In this document: piece after piece, positions 1-10,432 of the stretch
How the letters are laid out: every line of letters starts with the position of its first letter
How positions within the stretch are numbered: position 1 is the stretch's first letter
Assembly (NCBI GenBank): GCA_023205875.1
Contig: CP060758.1
Coordinates: 620,001 to 684,000, forward strand
DNA length: 64,000 nucleotides
Origin: Chloropicon primus
Lineage: Eukaryota; Chlorophyta; Chloropicophyceae; Chloropicales; Chloropicaceae
Direction of reading: 5' to 3'
Program-made: the position numbers and the translations under genes
The notes under the pieces: model-generated
The model's input: the letters and a program-made list of their open reading frames with translations, nothing else
What the model was told of the DNA's origin: nothing
The model's database searches: none

Positions 1-495
1 CCTTTCCTTCAGGTACGGAAGGGCGAGTTGCATCAGCCTGAGCTCGCAGAGCATCCCCAAGGGGTACATGGGCACGAACAGGTTGTACCTGAGCCAAGTG
101 AGCTGGTCCGGGACCATCTTCCCCATGACAATCCCCAGGAGGTAGTAGTAGTACCTCACGATCTCCGAGGAGCTCCAGACGAAGAAGAGGAGGGCGGTCG
201 CCGGATTGTTTTGCAGCTCGGGGATGAAGTACAAAATGCAAAGAAGCACGTTGCTCTTGCCAAACCACTGGGCGAACGAAGTCAAGGCCCCGGACCTCGA
301 TATCCCGAGCAATGCGTTGACGGTCTCCAGCAACGCCATGCAGTGCGTTACGACCTGAACGTGTCCGGCCCCAGCCCACAGGCTTCCGAGGCCCCTGTTC
401 AGCAGGGTGTACACCACGCTCGCCGTGCTCAGCACCGAGGCGACCGTCATCACCGCATTGTAAATCACAAGGAACGCGTCGAACTTGCCGCTCAT
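1..495 (-). CDS. HACD: Very-long-chain 3-hydroxyacyl-CoA dehydratase, C-terminus cut by window edge
   Basis: Predicted ER enzyme that removes water from 3-hydroxyacyl-CoA, the third step of the fatty-acid elongase cycle (family of yeast Phs1, plant PAS2, animal HACD). The 165 codons seen run from an ATG at 495 leftward off the window, so about the last 50 residues are missing (family about 215-220 aa). Hydrophobic segments begin near residue 8 (DAFLVIYNAVMTVASVL). Family signatures are visible: EIVRYYYYLL and, near residue 145, MYPLGMLCE; the Tyr and the Glu seven residues later match the catalytic Tyr/Glu pair of Phs1. No intron is seen in this part. It is divergent to BRM. Identification is firm; the missing end cannot be judged. 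Confidence 0.88.
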   Translation of the reverse strand, partial: MSGKFDAFLVIYNAVMTVASVLSTASVVYTLLNRGLGSLWAGAGHVQVVTHCMALLETVNALLGISRSGALTSFAQWFGKSNVLLCILYFIPELQNNPATALLFFVWSSSEIVRYYYYLLGIVMGKMVPDQLTWLRYNLFVPMYPLGMLCELRLMQLALPYLKER

Positions 496-1009
496 CTTCA
501 ACCCCCCTCCAAAACCTTCGTCCACTCCAGCAGCCAACCTCCCCTCTCTCAACCTCCTCTCCGCTTCTCGAAGCACGAGCGCGAGCGCGATCGATCACAC
601 GACACGCGATCACTTCTCCACACCGGGCGCGAACCACGTCAAGGCCTGGAGAGCGCCAATATCAATCAAGTGAGTTGGACACAAGAACTCCCTCGGCAAG
701 GAAAGGAGGGAGAAGAGACTCAAGGCGTAGTGTTCCCCTCTTCCGCTTCCGCTTCCCGCCCTACCTTTACACGGGCGTGGCGTGGCGCGGGGTTGACAAA
801 GCAAACCTTTCCTTGGCCTCGGTCGCGTCACGATCGCCTCGAGCGGACTCTTCCCAAGAGAACAAGATCAAACGCACGACGAAGCAAGACGCTCTCTCTC
901 TCTCTCTCTCTCTTCGCGTTTTTTTTTTTTTCTAGAAGGGAGAAGGGAGAAGACGGAGGCGATCGATCGTGGCTTGATCGATCGTGGCGATCGAGGGGAG
1001 GAGGAGAGG
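496..1009. promoter_or_regulatory. Divergent intergenic region HACD/BRM
   Basis: About 510 bp shared by two divergent genes. It holds a CT tract (892-913), a run of 13 T (919-931) and repeated GATCGATCGTGG units (961-990) just before the BRM start. The open frames crossing it start from non-ATG codons and look like chance. No tRNA or conserved RNA was seen. Confidence 0.5.
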
Positions 1010-1482
1010 ATGGCCGGTCGAGGTGAAGGGCGTGGCCGAGGGGAGGCTGGAGGGCCAGGGCACATGCCGACGGCTTCCGGTTCGGTGGGAGGCCGAGGGA
1101 GGCCGACGTCGCTGCCCTTGCCGACGGAAGGAGGCCACTACCACAACCCGGCGCCGGGGTACGGAGGGGTGGAGTACTACAGTGGTCCTCGGCTTGCGGG
1201 GGTCGGGGGAGGGCAGGGCTTGGGGATGTCGGGGCACGCTGCGCAGAGGCAGCAGCCCAGGCCGAGCACGAGCCAGCAACCGACGCCTCCCAGCTGGGGG
1301 TGGGGCCTGACGGACCAGCAGTTGAAGACCCTGTACGGACAGGTGAGTGTGGAGACGTGTCTCCGTCGAATGCGCGCTGCTGGAGAAGAAGCGCAGAGTT
1401 TTTCTTCTTCTGCCTCTTCCGTGCGCGTGAACTTTCTTCCTGACCCTGGGCTTGCTTCCTTTTTTTGCGTGTGGCGGGAAAA

Positions 1483-1513
<31 letters not shown>

Positions 1514-4500
1514 ACTTTGCATGTCACGCAGATCGTGGCGTTCAAGTGCATCGTGAAGAAGAAGGCTGTCCCGCAGAACTTGGCGAACTCGCTGCATCCG
1601 CCGCCCCTGGAAAACAGGGGGCCCATACCGCACGCCCACGTGTTGCAGCTGCACTACGCGGCCCAGGCGGCCCACGAGGCAGCAGCGGCCCGGGGCGGGA
1701 GGGCGGGGCCCTCCTCCAGAGGCAGGGGGAGGGGCAAGGCCCCGAAGGCTCCAAAGCCCCCGAAAGTCTACAAGAGGGGGCCGTACAAGAAGAGGAAAAA
1801 GCCGGAGGACAAGCCGGAGGACGAATTCGAGAGCCAGCTGAACATGCTCAGGGATCTCACTGGAGAGATGGAGCCGGGCATCTCGGAGCCGGTCGCGAGC
1901 GCCGCGAAAATTCGAGTGGCGCCGGATCAGGTGCGAGATGCGGCGCAAGCCAGGCCCCACGAGGCGGAGAGAACGACGAGGCCTTACGAGAGGGCGCCAA
2001 AGTACTACATCGCGGGCCTCGCCGGTAATGGGAAGAAGTACGTGAGTCCGTCGCACGTTTACCAGTCCAAGCTGCAGAGCGTCCCTACCCCCGTGGTCCC
2101 CGTCAGCGTAAAGAAGCCGACCCTGGTGGCGTACTCGGTTGGGCCGGGCAACATCATGGGGAAGGCAGCGGCGAGGCAAGTCACCAAGGGCGTTGCGGGG
2201 CTCATGTCCGAGGAAGCCGGTCTGAAGAGGAGCTCGGAGATTCGGAGGGTGCTGGAGGGGCTGGACGACGTGATCCAGAAGAAGAGGAAGAACAAGTGCA
2301 GGGCCGCGGAGTTGATGCCATACACCATCCAGTCCAAGGCGCTGAAGCTGAGAAAGCTTCAGATGAAAGTGAGGGAGAAGGTGCTGGCCGCGCAGCTGGA
2401 GATGCAGGTCATGAAGACCAAGGAGTTCTACAAGGTCTCGAGGCAGAATGCGCAGAAGAACATTGAGCTCGCAAAGGAGGAGGTCGTGAAGAGGAAAGAG
2501 CTGATGACGGCGAGGCAAAAGGACATCAGGAAGGGGAAGCAGAACTGGCTGGACATGGTGGCCTCCAACCAGGATAAAATCAGGTCCAATGCCAAGAGAA
2601 TGATGCAGTTCCACGCAAACTTAAGTGCGGACTTCAACAAGGTGGAAAAGGAAGACAGGAGGAAAAAGATGCTTCGGGCCCTCGAGGAGAAGGATGCCCA
2701 AGCCTACGCCACGTTGGTGAGGGAGGGACTTGGGGGGGCCCAGCTTGCTGACAAGAACGAGCTGGAACAGCTCACCAAATTCCTTGATGACACAGAGAAC
2801 TACCTGAAGGATCTCGGGGACAAGGTGAAGCTTGTGAAGCTGAAGGCGGCGGTGGATGAGGGCGACCTCGTCATGGCAGAAAAGATGACCAGGGAAAATG
2901 GCGAGCACGAGAGGGCGGGCAACAAGCTGTACGGCGCGGCGCATTCCGCGGTAGACGACATGCAGCTCCCCCACCTGCTGAGTGCGCCCGGCCTCCGCAG
3001 CTACCAAGTCACGGGACTCAAGTGGATGATTAGCCTTCACAAGAATCGCTTGAATGGAATACTGGCGGACGAAATGGGCCTTGGCAAGACCGTGCAGGTC
3101 ATCGCCCTGATGGCCTGGCTGATGGAATACAAGAGAAACATGGGCCCGCACCTGATCATTGTTCCGAATGCCGTGGTGCCCAACTGGAGGAACGAGCTCA
3201 AGCGGTGGTTCCCGACTGCGACGGTGTGCGTGTACGTGGGGAACAAGGAGGTGAGGAACGGAATTTTCGCCTCTCACATCTCGTTGGATGCTACGTACAG
3301 GTCAAACGTCGTGATCACCACGTACGAGTTCACGCTCAGAGACAAGTCGAAGCTGGCCAAGGTGGACTGGAAGTACGTCATCATGGACGAGGCGCACAGG
3401 ATCAAGGACCGCACTTCAAAGCTGGCGGAAGCCGTGGACAAGCTGCAGTCTGAGAGAAGGCTGCTTTTGACGGGAACCCCGCTCCAGAACGATCTTGCGG
3501 AACTGTGGAGTCTTTTGAACTATTTGCTTCCGACGGTGTTTGACGACCAGTCCAAGAAGGCGTTCCGGGAATGGTTTGACGAGCACCTGAGCAGCCAAGA
3601 TGAGATGTCAGAGGAGAAGCTGGCGAAGAGGGCAGTGGTCATCCAGCGCTTGCACCAAGCTCTCGAGCCTTTCATGCTCCGCAGGCAGGTCGAGGACGTT
3701 GAGCAGAACTTGCCTCCCAAGGTTCCTCACACCATCTTGTGCGCGCTGAGTTCGATCGAGTCCATTGCGTACAGATGGCTCTCACAGACTTCCTGCCTTC
3801 GAGATCTTCGTGGCGGGTCTTACGCCATCAACAACAAGGCCATGGAGCTGAAGAAGCTCTGCAATCACCTCGTCATGTCGTATCCAGAGGCGGTGCTGGA
3901 TCACAGCATGCCGGAGCTCATCCGGTCCTCTGGCAAAATGTTCATGCTGGACAGGATTCTGATGAAAATGTACAAGTCCGGCCACAGGGTGCTGCTGTTC
4001 TCGACGATGACGAAGGCCCTTGACATCCTGCAGACCTACGTTAAGTGGAGAGGCTGGGGATACCACAGGATTGATGGAACCACCCCGATTGAGGAAAGAG
4101 AGGAAGCGATCCAGGACTTCAATGACGCGGACAGGAAGGACGGCAAAGAGCCGCCTTTCATATTCCTGCTGTCGATCAGGGCTGCTGGCAGGGGGTTGAA
4201 CCTGCAGTCGGCTGACACGGTCATACTGTACGATCCCGACCCGAACCCAAAGAACGAGGAGCAGGCCATAGCCCGTTCCCACAGAATTGGGCAGGTCCGC
4301 GAGGTCCGAATCTTTCACCTTGAGTGCGTCGTTGACATGGAAGTCCCTTCTATCTTGAAGGATGGCGAGGAGGAAAACATGCTCGTGGACGGGGAGGACG
4401 TCGTGGTGGAGAAGCAGGGAAGGGGCGGTTACAAGGACAGCGTCGAGTCGATTATCAGGAAGGAGATCCAGAAGTACAAGATAGATATGGCCAACGAAGT

Positions 4501-4786
4501 CATTGATGCGGGGAGGTTTGATCTGGAGAGCTCCAAGGAGGAAAAGAGGAAAACCCTGCAAACGTTCTTGCAGGACCACATGACGACTAACGCGGACAAC
4601 TACGTGATTGGCATGAGGGAAGTGAACAGGTTGCTGGCGAGGAGCGCGGAGGAGATACACTTGTTTGACCAACTGGACAAGGAGGAAGAACTTTGGTCTG
4701 GCTCGATGTACACGTCGATCCACGACGTCCCGAGCTGGCTTCAATTCTCCAAGGAGGAGCTCCAAGCGGCCTTGCCAAATAAGTAG
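1010..4786 (+). CDS. BRM: SWI/SNF chromatin-remodelling ATPase, BRAHMA type, without bromodomain
   Basis: Nuclear ATP-driven nucleosome remodeller. Exons 1010-1342 and 1532-4786 give 1195 aa; the 189-nt intron splits the QLQ domain, and splicing restores LTDQQLKTLYGQ/IVAFKCIVKKK. In order: Gly-rich N-terminus; QLQ (about 100-140); HSA-like basic helix (about 370-420); SNF2 ATPase with ADEMGLGKT (about 622), MDEAH (about 728) and LLLTGTPLQN; helicase C with RAAGRGLNLQSADTV and QAIARSHRIGQ (about 1022); then a SnAC-like tail (EVNRLLARSAEEIHLFDQ). The motif V-VI wording (DPDPNPKNEEQA) matches land-plant BRM. It stops soon after SnAC: no AT-hook, no bromodomain, against about 2200 aa in Arabidopsis BRM. 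ATG 1010 is the first ATG in frame; upstream extension needs TTG. Confidence 0.93.
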
Positions 4787-5200
4787 TCTTTTTTTTTGTA
4801 ACTGCAAAAGAGATTGAGGTATTCTTTCCTTCCTATGTCCCCTCCCTCCTCCTCCCTCCACATTTCCTCCGGAAAAGACGAAGCTGCCTTTGACTTGATT
4901 CCCCCAATTAGAGGAAGGAAGGGTCATCAAGACGAGAGTCTGCAGAAGGGAAGACGTCTTGCGACGACGACCTTTGGTGCATTAAGGGCGAAAGGACGGG
5001 GCGGGACGGGGCAGGAGGTCTTAAGTCAGCAAGGGGCTTCGTCTTTGTCAAGCCGCCGCGCTTCCAGCGACCCCTTTGTCGACAGAAATTTGCTATGACA
5101 ACCTGACTGTGGAACTGCATTACTAGAGAGAGAGAGAGAGAACAAGAAAGGAGTTGAGAGGAAAGAAGAGCGAGGCTGGGCTTTGGTGTTTTAGAGAACG
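4787..5200. other. Intergenic: BRM 3' end and leader of the next gene
   Basis: Contains a T-run with TTTTGTAAC just after the BRM stop (4791-4801), resembling the TGTAA poly(A) signal common in green algae, and a sense GA tract (5125-5140) about 60 bp before the next ATG. No gene seen. Confidence 0.5.
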
Positions 5201-8200
5201 ATGCTGTCGGAGGGTAGCAGGACGATGACCGTGAAGGCTCTCGAGGCGAAGCCGCCGGGAACGCCGTACCTTGACGCAAATTCTAGCGGTCCATCCTCCA
5301 GGGTGCGTCCAGGAGAAGCCATGCGTGTGGCCTCGTTCGTTTCAGAAATGAGCAAGCGGGCGACGAGCAACGCCCCGGTGTTCGACGGCGGGACGGGGAG
5401 CGAGGGTGCTTGGGTGCCACCGCAGAAGGAGGGCGTGTCGTCCTTGCGAATGGGAAACGTTATGCGACAGAAGGAGAAGGACGCCACGTCTGAGAACTCC
5501 GTCCTCGACAGGTCGCAAGCTTTCGCCTACGGCAGCAGGAAGTCCATCCACTCTCTCGCGCCAATCAAGGGCTTGGTTGGCAAGAACCGTGCCGGGGGGA
5601 CGGAGGAGAACAAGAGGGGAAACGTCGCAAACTTTGCCGCTGGTTTGCGACACAGGCAACAGAGGAAGAGCCTCATGGGCGGCCAGGACTCCCTCGGGTT
5701 GCTTGGCGACCTGAACACGCTGCTGGACTCCAACTCAAAGTTCTTGATCGCTCAGCTCATGGAACTGGGGGTGAGGGACAACGCAGCGGTGCGGGGCATG
5801 CTTGAGATAGAGGAGAGGAAGGGGCTGATGACTCCGAGGTGGGCCCTCGACCACATCCACAGCGCGATAGAAATCTTTGCTCACGGTTTTCACAACCTGG
5901 TCGAGGAGCTCATCAAGCTCGCGATGACTCAGTCCAAGGAGGACAAAGTGGAGATGCTTGATTTGAGCAATCCCTCGGGCGACACTTTTGGGGAGGCCGG
6001 GACGAGCTCTGGCCAAAATTTGAACGAAGCGGACGTGGAGGAGTATGGGGCAACCTTGCTGCTCAAGTGCTGGGCCTTGCTGCTGGGTTACGCAGAGAAC
6101 CTCACCCTGAGCTCCGATCAGCTGCTTAGCGTGACCAAGTCAGAGGACGATGACAGGGAGAATGAGACGGATGCCCAAAAGAAGTCGCATTCCCTCTCCT
6201 CCGTGACGGGGCCCCTTGCGAGAGTAGCTCTGCAGCTGGACAGGCAGAACAAAGAGATGTCGGGCGCACTGTCGAAGACCAAGATGCAGTTCAATATGTC
6301 TGAGGCCACCCGAATGCCGCTGGTCCAAGCCCTGAAAGAAGCCAAGGAGAAGATCGAGTACATGGGGAAGGAGAACGATGTTCTGGTTGGTGACTACAGA
6401 AAGGCCAGGGAAGACAGGATGGAGGCGGTAGGAATAGCGGAGGGGGCTCAGTACGAGAGCAACGAGCTGAGGAAAGAGGTGGCAAAGCTCGCCATGCTCC
6501 CAGTCAAAGTCAGTGAACTCACGAGGAGGGTTGCGAAGAACGACAGCATCACCCAAAGTTCCACAGTCTCGCTTGAGAGCCTGAGGAAGAAGTACGAGAT
6601 CCTGAAAACAGAGAAGCACAAGCTCTACAGCGAGTACAACCAGGTGGAAGAGGCTCTGATGCGCTCGAGGGCCGCCCAAGCATCGGCGGAGAAGAAGCTG
6701 AACCACGCCCTCGACTCGAAGGCTCTGGCAGTCGAGGAAAGAATCCGCGCGGAGCAGCGCGCTCACCTGGCGAGCACGGAGAGGAACACGGTTGAAAATT
6801 TGTACACAATGGCAGAAAACAGCCTGAGCACCGTGCGGGAGAAGCTCGTGACGCTGGAGCAATCCGATAAAGCAAAGTCCGCCCAGATCCGAACCTTGGA
6901 GGAGCAGGTGTCCCACTCCAGTGCGATAGCCCGCGAGTACGAAGCTTCTTACAAAGCCTACAAGGAGGAGCTTGATGGGGTCAAGACTGAGAGGGATGAG
7001 ATGAAGAGGGAGCTCAGCTTCTTGACGAGGAGCTCGTCTGAAAGGCGGACAGAGATCGCAAAAATAGAGAGGGGGTACAAGAACCAAATCATCGAGGCCC
7101 AGACCCAGGCTGAGATCCATGCGGAGAGGTGCGAGAAGGCTTTGCAGGAGGCTTCCACCGCCAAGCGCAACTTAGAGAAGCTGCAGAAAGAGACTGAGAA
7201 GAGGGAAGAGGCCTGGAACAGGGATCAGGTGAAGTTGAGCAGAGAGCTGCAAGAAGCTCACGACAGCCTCAAGCTGTATCAGAAGAACAGCAAGGACCTC
7301 TTGGCGGAGAGGATCGAAAAGTGGAGGGTGAAGGAAGAGGAGCTCACGGAGGAGATCAATACTCTCCAGACCGATTTGAAGAACACCAAAATCAGCGAGA
7401 ACGACTTGAAAAACGCTTTGGCGGACGTGCAGGAAAGGCTCACGATCACCGAGGAGGAGTACTCGAAGCAGATCGAGCACGAAATCACGGTCAGGAGCAA
7501 GGCGGAAGGGGACCTGGCCGATCTCAATGTCAGGTTCCAGGAGCAAATGGAGAAGGCTGCCGAGCTTGCCAGCACCTTCAAAGAGTTCAGGGAGGAGTTC
7601 GAGAAAACTGTGCAAGAGCTCGAGAAAACCACAAAGGAGAAGAACGATCTCATCAACGCCAACGCGAACTTGCAGGACATGAAAGCACAGCTCGAGGACG
7701 CACTCACGATTGAGACGGAAGCTCACCACGAGAGTAGGGACCAGCTCGAAGGGGAAGTCGTTGAAGTGAGGGAACACTTGGAGCAGGCCAACAAGCTGAT
7801 GGCCGACGCAGAGACTGCCTTGCTGCAGTTGTCTTTGGGCGTCGACCTCCAATCGATATGCCCGGCGGGAGTCACGCCGGTGGCCTATTCGCAGAGGATG
7901 GTTGACGAGCTCCGCACTCCTATTGAGACTCCGCCTTCGAGGCACGGATCCATCGATGAGGTCAGAGCGGCAGCTGCCTCGAGGTTGAGTAGCTCCTTGA
8001 GCAGGCCGACTACGAGCGAGCCACAGATCATGGTCATCAACGAGGACCGGAATGACGACTTCAGCTTGCCGCCAATTGGCAGGAGTAGGGTGACCCCAAA
8101 CCCAACAACAGCAGTCCTGAATGCATCCATGCCCGCCAGGCCTGCGACAAGCCAGCCCCGGAGCAGAAGCCCCATCAAGGAAGAGAGAGATAGGCCTAGA

Positions 8201-8788
8201 CCAAAGTCGACACAGAGCCTTCTCTCGGTGATGAAGTCAAACCTCTTGGACAACTTGAGCCAGCGCATAACGCAGGCGTCTCAAAGTGCCGGCAGGCCCT
8301 TGTCGGAGCTGAAGAGCGAGAAGGCGAGGATACAAATTCAGAACATGCTGAAACACAAGACAACTCTTTTCAAGTCGAAGCTGAAAGAAGTCAATCCTGA
8401 GGACTACAAGACGATTGATGTGCAGGACATGCGCTGGGTCGAGGCGATGCACCAGAAGGGAATGTCAGTCCTAGAGTTCCAGCTGGCCAAGGATGGCCAC
8501 TACTTTGCTACTATCCCTGACGAAGCCGGGTTCTGGCGCTTTACCGCGGACAGGAAGATGCACGTCTCTGGGATCAAGATCGGTTTCCCCGGGCTGGTAA
8601 TCCCCCCACTTGGGCCGAACACTTACGAGGAGAAGTTCGGGCAGCAGCAGCTTAGCAAGAAGCGCCAGGACGCTGCAGACATGAGCAAGGAACTCAAATC
8701 GACCAAGGTTGATGACTGGCTGAAGACTCACACCCCTCTCAGGACGGGACTTGGCGTCACTCGGGCCAGTGTGGGCATGGGGCTGTGA
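5201..8788 (+). CDS. Large coiled-coil protein, 1195 aa, family not recognised
   Basis: Single exon from ATG 5201 to TGA 8788. N-terminal about 170 residues are low-complexity; residues about 170-300 form a predicted helical globular region (NSKFLIAQLMELGV, WALDHIHSAIEIFAHGF); residues about 340-880 are an almost continuous heptad-rich coiled coil (for example EEQVSHSSAIAREYEASYK); a Ser/Pro/Arg linker follows, then a conserved-looking C-terminal domain of about 190 residues with aromatic positions (EFQLAKDGHYFATIPDEAGF, WRFTADRKMHVSG). The build fits a cytoskeletal, basal-body or flagellar scaffold, but that is inference; I do not recognise a named family. It converges on the SPATA4-like gene with 57 bp between stops. 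Confidence 0.85.
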   Translation: MLSEGSRTMTVKALEAKPPGTPYLDANSSGPSSRVRPGEAMRVASFVSEMSKRATSNAPVFDGGTGSEGAWVPPQKEGVSSLRMGNVMRQKEKDATSENSVLDRSQAFAYGSRKSIHSLAPIKGLVGKNRAGGTEENKRGNVANFAAGLRHRQQRKSLMGGQDSLGLLGDLNTLLDSNSKFLIAQLMELGVRDNAAVRGMLEIEERKGLMTPRWALDHIHSAIEIFAHGFHNLVEELIKLAMTQSKEDKVEMLDLSNPSGDTFGEAGTSSGQNLNEADVEEYGATLLLKCWALLLGYAENLTLSSDQLLSVTKSEDDDRENETDAQKKSHSLSSVTGPLARVALQLDRQNKEMSGALSKTKMQFNMSEATRMPLVQALKEAKEKIEYMGKENDVLVGDYRKAREDRMEAVGIAEGAQYESNELRKEVAKLAMLPVKVSELTRRVAKNDSITQSSTVSLESLRKKYEILKTEKHKLYSEYNQVEEALMRSRAAQASAEKKLNHALDSKALAVEERIRAEQRAHLASTERNTVENLYTMAENSLSTVREKLVTLEQSDKAKSAQIRTLEEQVSHSSAIAREYEASYKAYKEELDGVKTERDEMKRELSFLTRSSSERRTEIAKIERGYKNQIIEAQTQAEIHAERCEKALQEASTAKRNLEKLQKETEKREEAWNRDQVKLSRELQEAHDSLKLYQKNSKDLLAERIEKWRVKEEELTEEINTLQTDLKNTKISENDLKNALADVQERLTITEEEYSKQIEHEITVRSKAEGDLADLNVRFQEQMEKAAELASTFKEFREEFEKTVQELEKTTKEKNDLINANANLQDMKAQLEDALTIETEAHHESRDQLEGEVVEVREHLEQANKLMADAETALLQLSLGVDLQSICPAGVTPVAYSQRMVDELRTPIETPPSRHGSIDEVRAAAASRLSSSLSRPTTSEPQIMVINEDRNDDFSLPPIGRSRVTPNPTTAVLNASMPARPATSQPRSRSPIKEERDRPRPKSTQSLLSVMKSNLLDNLSQRITQASQSAGRPLSELKSEKARIQIQNMLKHKTTLFKSKLKEVNPEDYKTIDVQDMRWVEAMHQKGMSVLEFQLAKDGHYFATIPDEAGFWRFTADRKMHVSGIKIGFPGLVIPPLGPNTYEEKFGQQQLSKKRQDAADMSKELKSTKVDDWLKTHTPLRTGLGVTRASVGMGL

Positions 8789-8845
8789 GGAGGAAATTGG
8801 GTGAACCTCCAGTAAATGTACATCTACACTTAATGTGATTGATTC

Positions 8846-10432
8846 TTATATCGATGCAAGCTTGAGCTGCCGTTCTAGCTGATGCCTCATGCTGTTGATC
8901 TGTTGACTCGACGCCTCGTGCTGTTCCATCAACCGGTCAAGTTCAGAAATGTTGTCAAAGCCTTCTCTGCCTCCGTTACCCTTCTTGCTCGGGCTCGTCG
9001 AAGCTCTTGGCGCGCTGCCAGGCTTTGGAATGTTTTTCGCAAAATCTAATGCCCTCTGCCTCGCAGAGTACGCCTTGCTTGAATCCAAGGTCGAAGCTTC
9101 CTTTGGGCTTTTCTTTGTGACTCTAGCGTTTTGCTTCCTGATCTCACTGGAGAACTCTTTCATTCTATCTCGGGCTGAGCGTTTCTCTACGATTTCCTTT
9201 CTTTCCAAATCAGGACCCAACTTACCAAGCTCCCAATACTTCGACCCGGCTTTGATGTCGGCTTGCTTTGGCTTGCGAGTCGGGTTGTACTTGGGCGCAA
9301 ACTTCTTCGCTTCCTCGCCCTGGTCCCCCCTCTGGCTGCTGTACCCCGCCAGCACGCTCTGCTCAGGAGGGCTGCTCGGCGCAAACCTTGGGCTGTCCGT
9401 GTTTTCCTTTCCCACCGAATGCGAGTATGACATTTCCTGGGCGCCCTTGCTGGGGGGAGTGGCATGGTAGCTCGGTGGCTGAGAGGATGAAAAGGAGGGC
9501 TGGAAACCAACACCACCACCCCTGTCCTGCTGGGAATAGTAGGAGTAAAGGGATCTCCCCTCAGTGTCGTATTCCTGACGACTCGGCTCCTGCTCAGCGT
9601 ACGAGTCCCTTGCGTACGAGTCCCTTGCGTACGAATCAGCTTGGTGCTCGGTCGAGACGGAGGCCACGACTGGTGCGCCCCCCTCGTAGCTGTACTTGCC
9701 AAACTCGAAAGGGTCCCAATATTGTTGCTGCGACGCAGCAGGAGAAGAGTAGCCCCCCTCTGGTAGTGCTCTGGAGGTGTAAGAGCGGCGTGGGCTCCGC
9801 AAAACCGGCTCGTTCGCAGGGTAGCTGTAGTCCCGCATCGGTTCGATTGGGAATGGACTCGATGGATACTGTTGCGGAAAACTGTGGACGTCCTCGGCAA
9901 CTGGCTCGCTTTGAACGAAGTGCTGTTGCCCCCGAAAAGCCCCTTGCCTGGGGTTCGCAGCAGGGCCTCCCTTGGAAGCACTGGAGTTGGGTTTGCCGCT
10001 CCCCTCGAACTTGCTCGCGTAGCCGGCCGTGGGGCCCTCATCCCTCGCGCCACCCCCTCTGCTCGTTCTGGACGAGGTCTCCCTCCTGTCTGCCGGGGAG
10101 GCGCTTGTCACCTTCTTGTACACGCGCTCCAGAAGGGGAATGAGGCACTCCTCTTTGCAATTTATCACCCCTTCCACGTCCTTGGGCGAGAGCTTGAACC
10201 CCTTCTTCTTGCAGATCTTCTCCAGCTGCTTCCAGTTGTCGCTCTTTCGCTTCTCACTCGTCGCTCCGTTGTCGAACGAGTGGAGCGCCACCTCGTGCGG
10301 GTAGTACCTTTGCAGGATCTCCGCCAGGAGATACCCATTCGAAAAGTCTCTCCTCGCGTTCTTGATCGGATGGGACAAACCCAGACTCAGTATCCACCTC
10401 AGAAGTTCCCTCGTCAAACCCGTGCGACTCAT
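8846..10432 (-). CDS. SPATA4: SPATA4-like calponin-homology protein with long C-terminal tail
   Basis: Single exon, 528 aa, ATG at 10432. Residues about 1-115 form a CH domain of the sperm/flagellar (SPATA4/SPEF1-like, CH_2) class: LRWILSLGLSHPIKNARRDF, SNGYLLAEILQRYYP, SDNWKQLEKICKKKGF, followed by CKEECLIPLLERVYKK. CH_2 proteins bind microtubules in cilia. The middle (about 120-390) is disordered, rich in Ser, Tyr, Pro and Gln, with a repeated DSYARDSYA unit. The last about 130 residues are basic and helical (DRMKEFSSEIRKQNARVTKK, then ISELDRLMEQHEASSQQ) and look conserved. Human SPATA4 is about 305 aa, so the tail is extra. Family call is good, orthology less certain. Confidence 0.78.
   Translation of the reverse strand: MSRTGLTRELLRWILSLGLSHPIKNARRDFSNGYLLAEILQRYYPHEVALHSFDNGATSEKRKSDNWKQLEKICKKKGFKLSPKDVEGVINCKEECLIPLLERVYKKVTSASPADRRETSSRTSRGGGARDEGPTAGYASKFEGSGKPNSSASKGGPAANPRQGAFRGQQHFVQSEPVAEDVHSFPQQYPSSPFPIEPMRDYSYPANEPVLRSPRRSYTSRALPEGGYSSPAASQQQYWDPFEFGKYSYEGGAPVVASVSTEHQADSYARDSYARDSYAEQEPSRQEYDTEGRSLYSYYSQQDRGGGVGFQPSFSSSQPPSYHATPPSKGAQEMSYSHSVGKENTDSPRFAPSSPPEQSVLAGYSSQRGDQGEEAKKFAPKYNPTRKPKQADIKAGSKYWELGKLGPDLERKEIVEKRSARDRMKEFSSEIRKQNARVTKKSPKEASTLDSSKAYSARQRALDFAKNIPKPGSAPRASTSPSKKGNGGREGFDNISELDRLMEQHEASSQQINSMRHQLERQLKLASI

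Noticed and set aside
974-1009. Upstream extension of BRM by 12 codons
   Set aside because: It would need a TTG start; ATG 1010 is the first ATG in frame.
1343-1531. Treating the BRM intron as coding because it is open
   Set aside because: It has GTGAGT-type donor, a polypyrimidine tract and CACGCAG acceptor, and splicing rebuilds a standard QLQ domain.
932-2614. 560-codon minus-strand frame opposite BRM
   Set aside because: Antisense shadow of a well-supported gene; composition is Leu/Arg/His-rich and includes a translated GA repeat.
3782-4930. 382-codon minus-strand frame opposite the BRM helicase domain
   Set aside because: Shadow frame; the plus strand carries helicase motifs through the whole interval.
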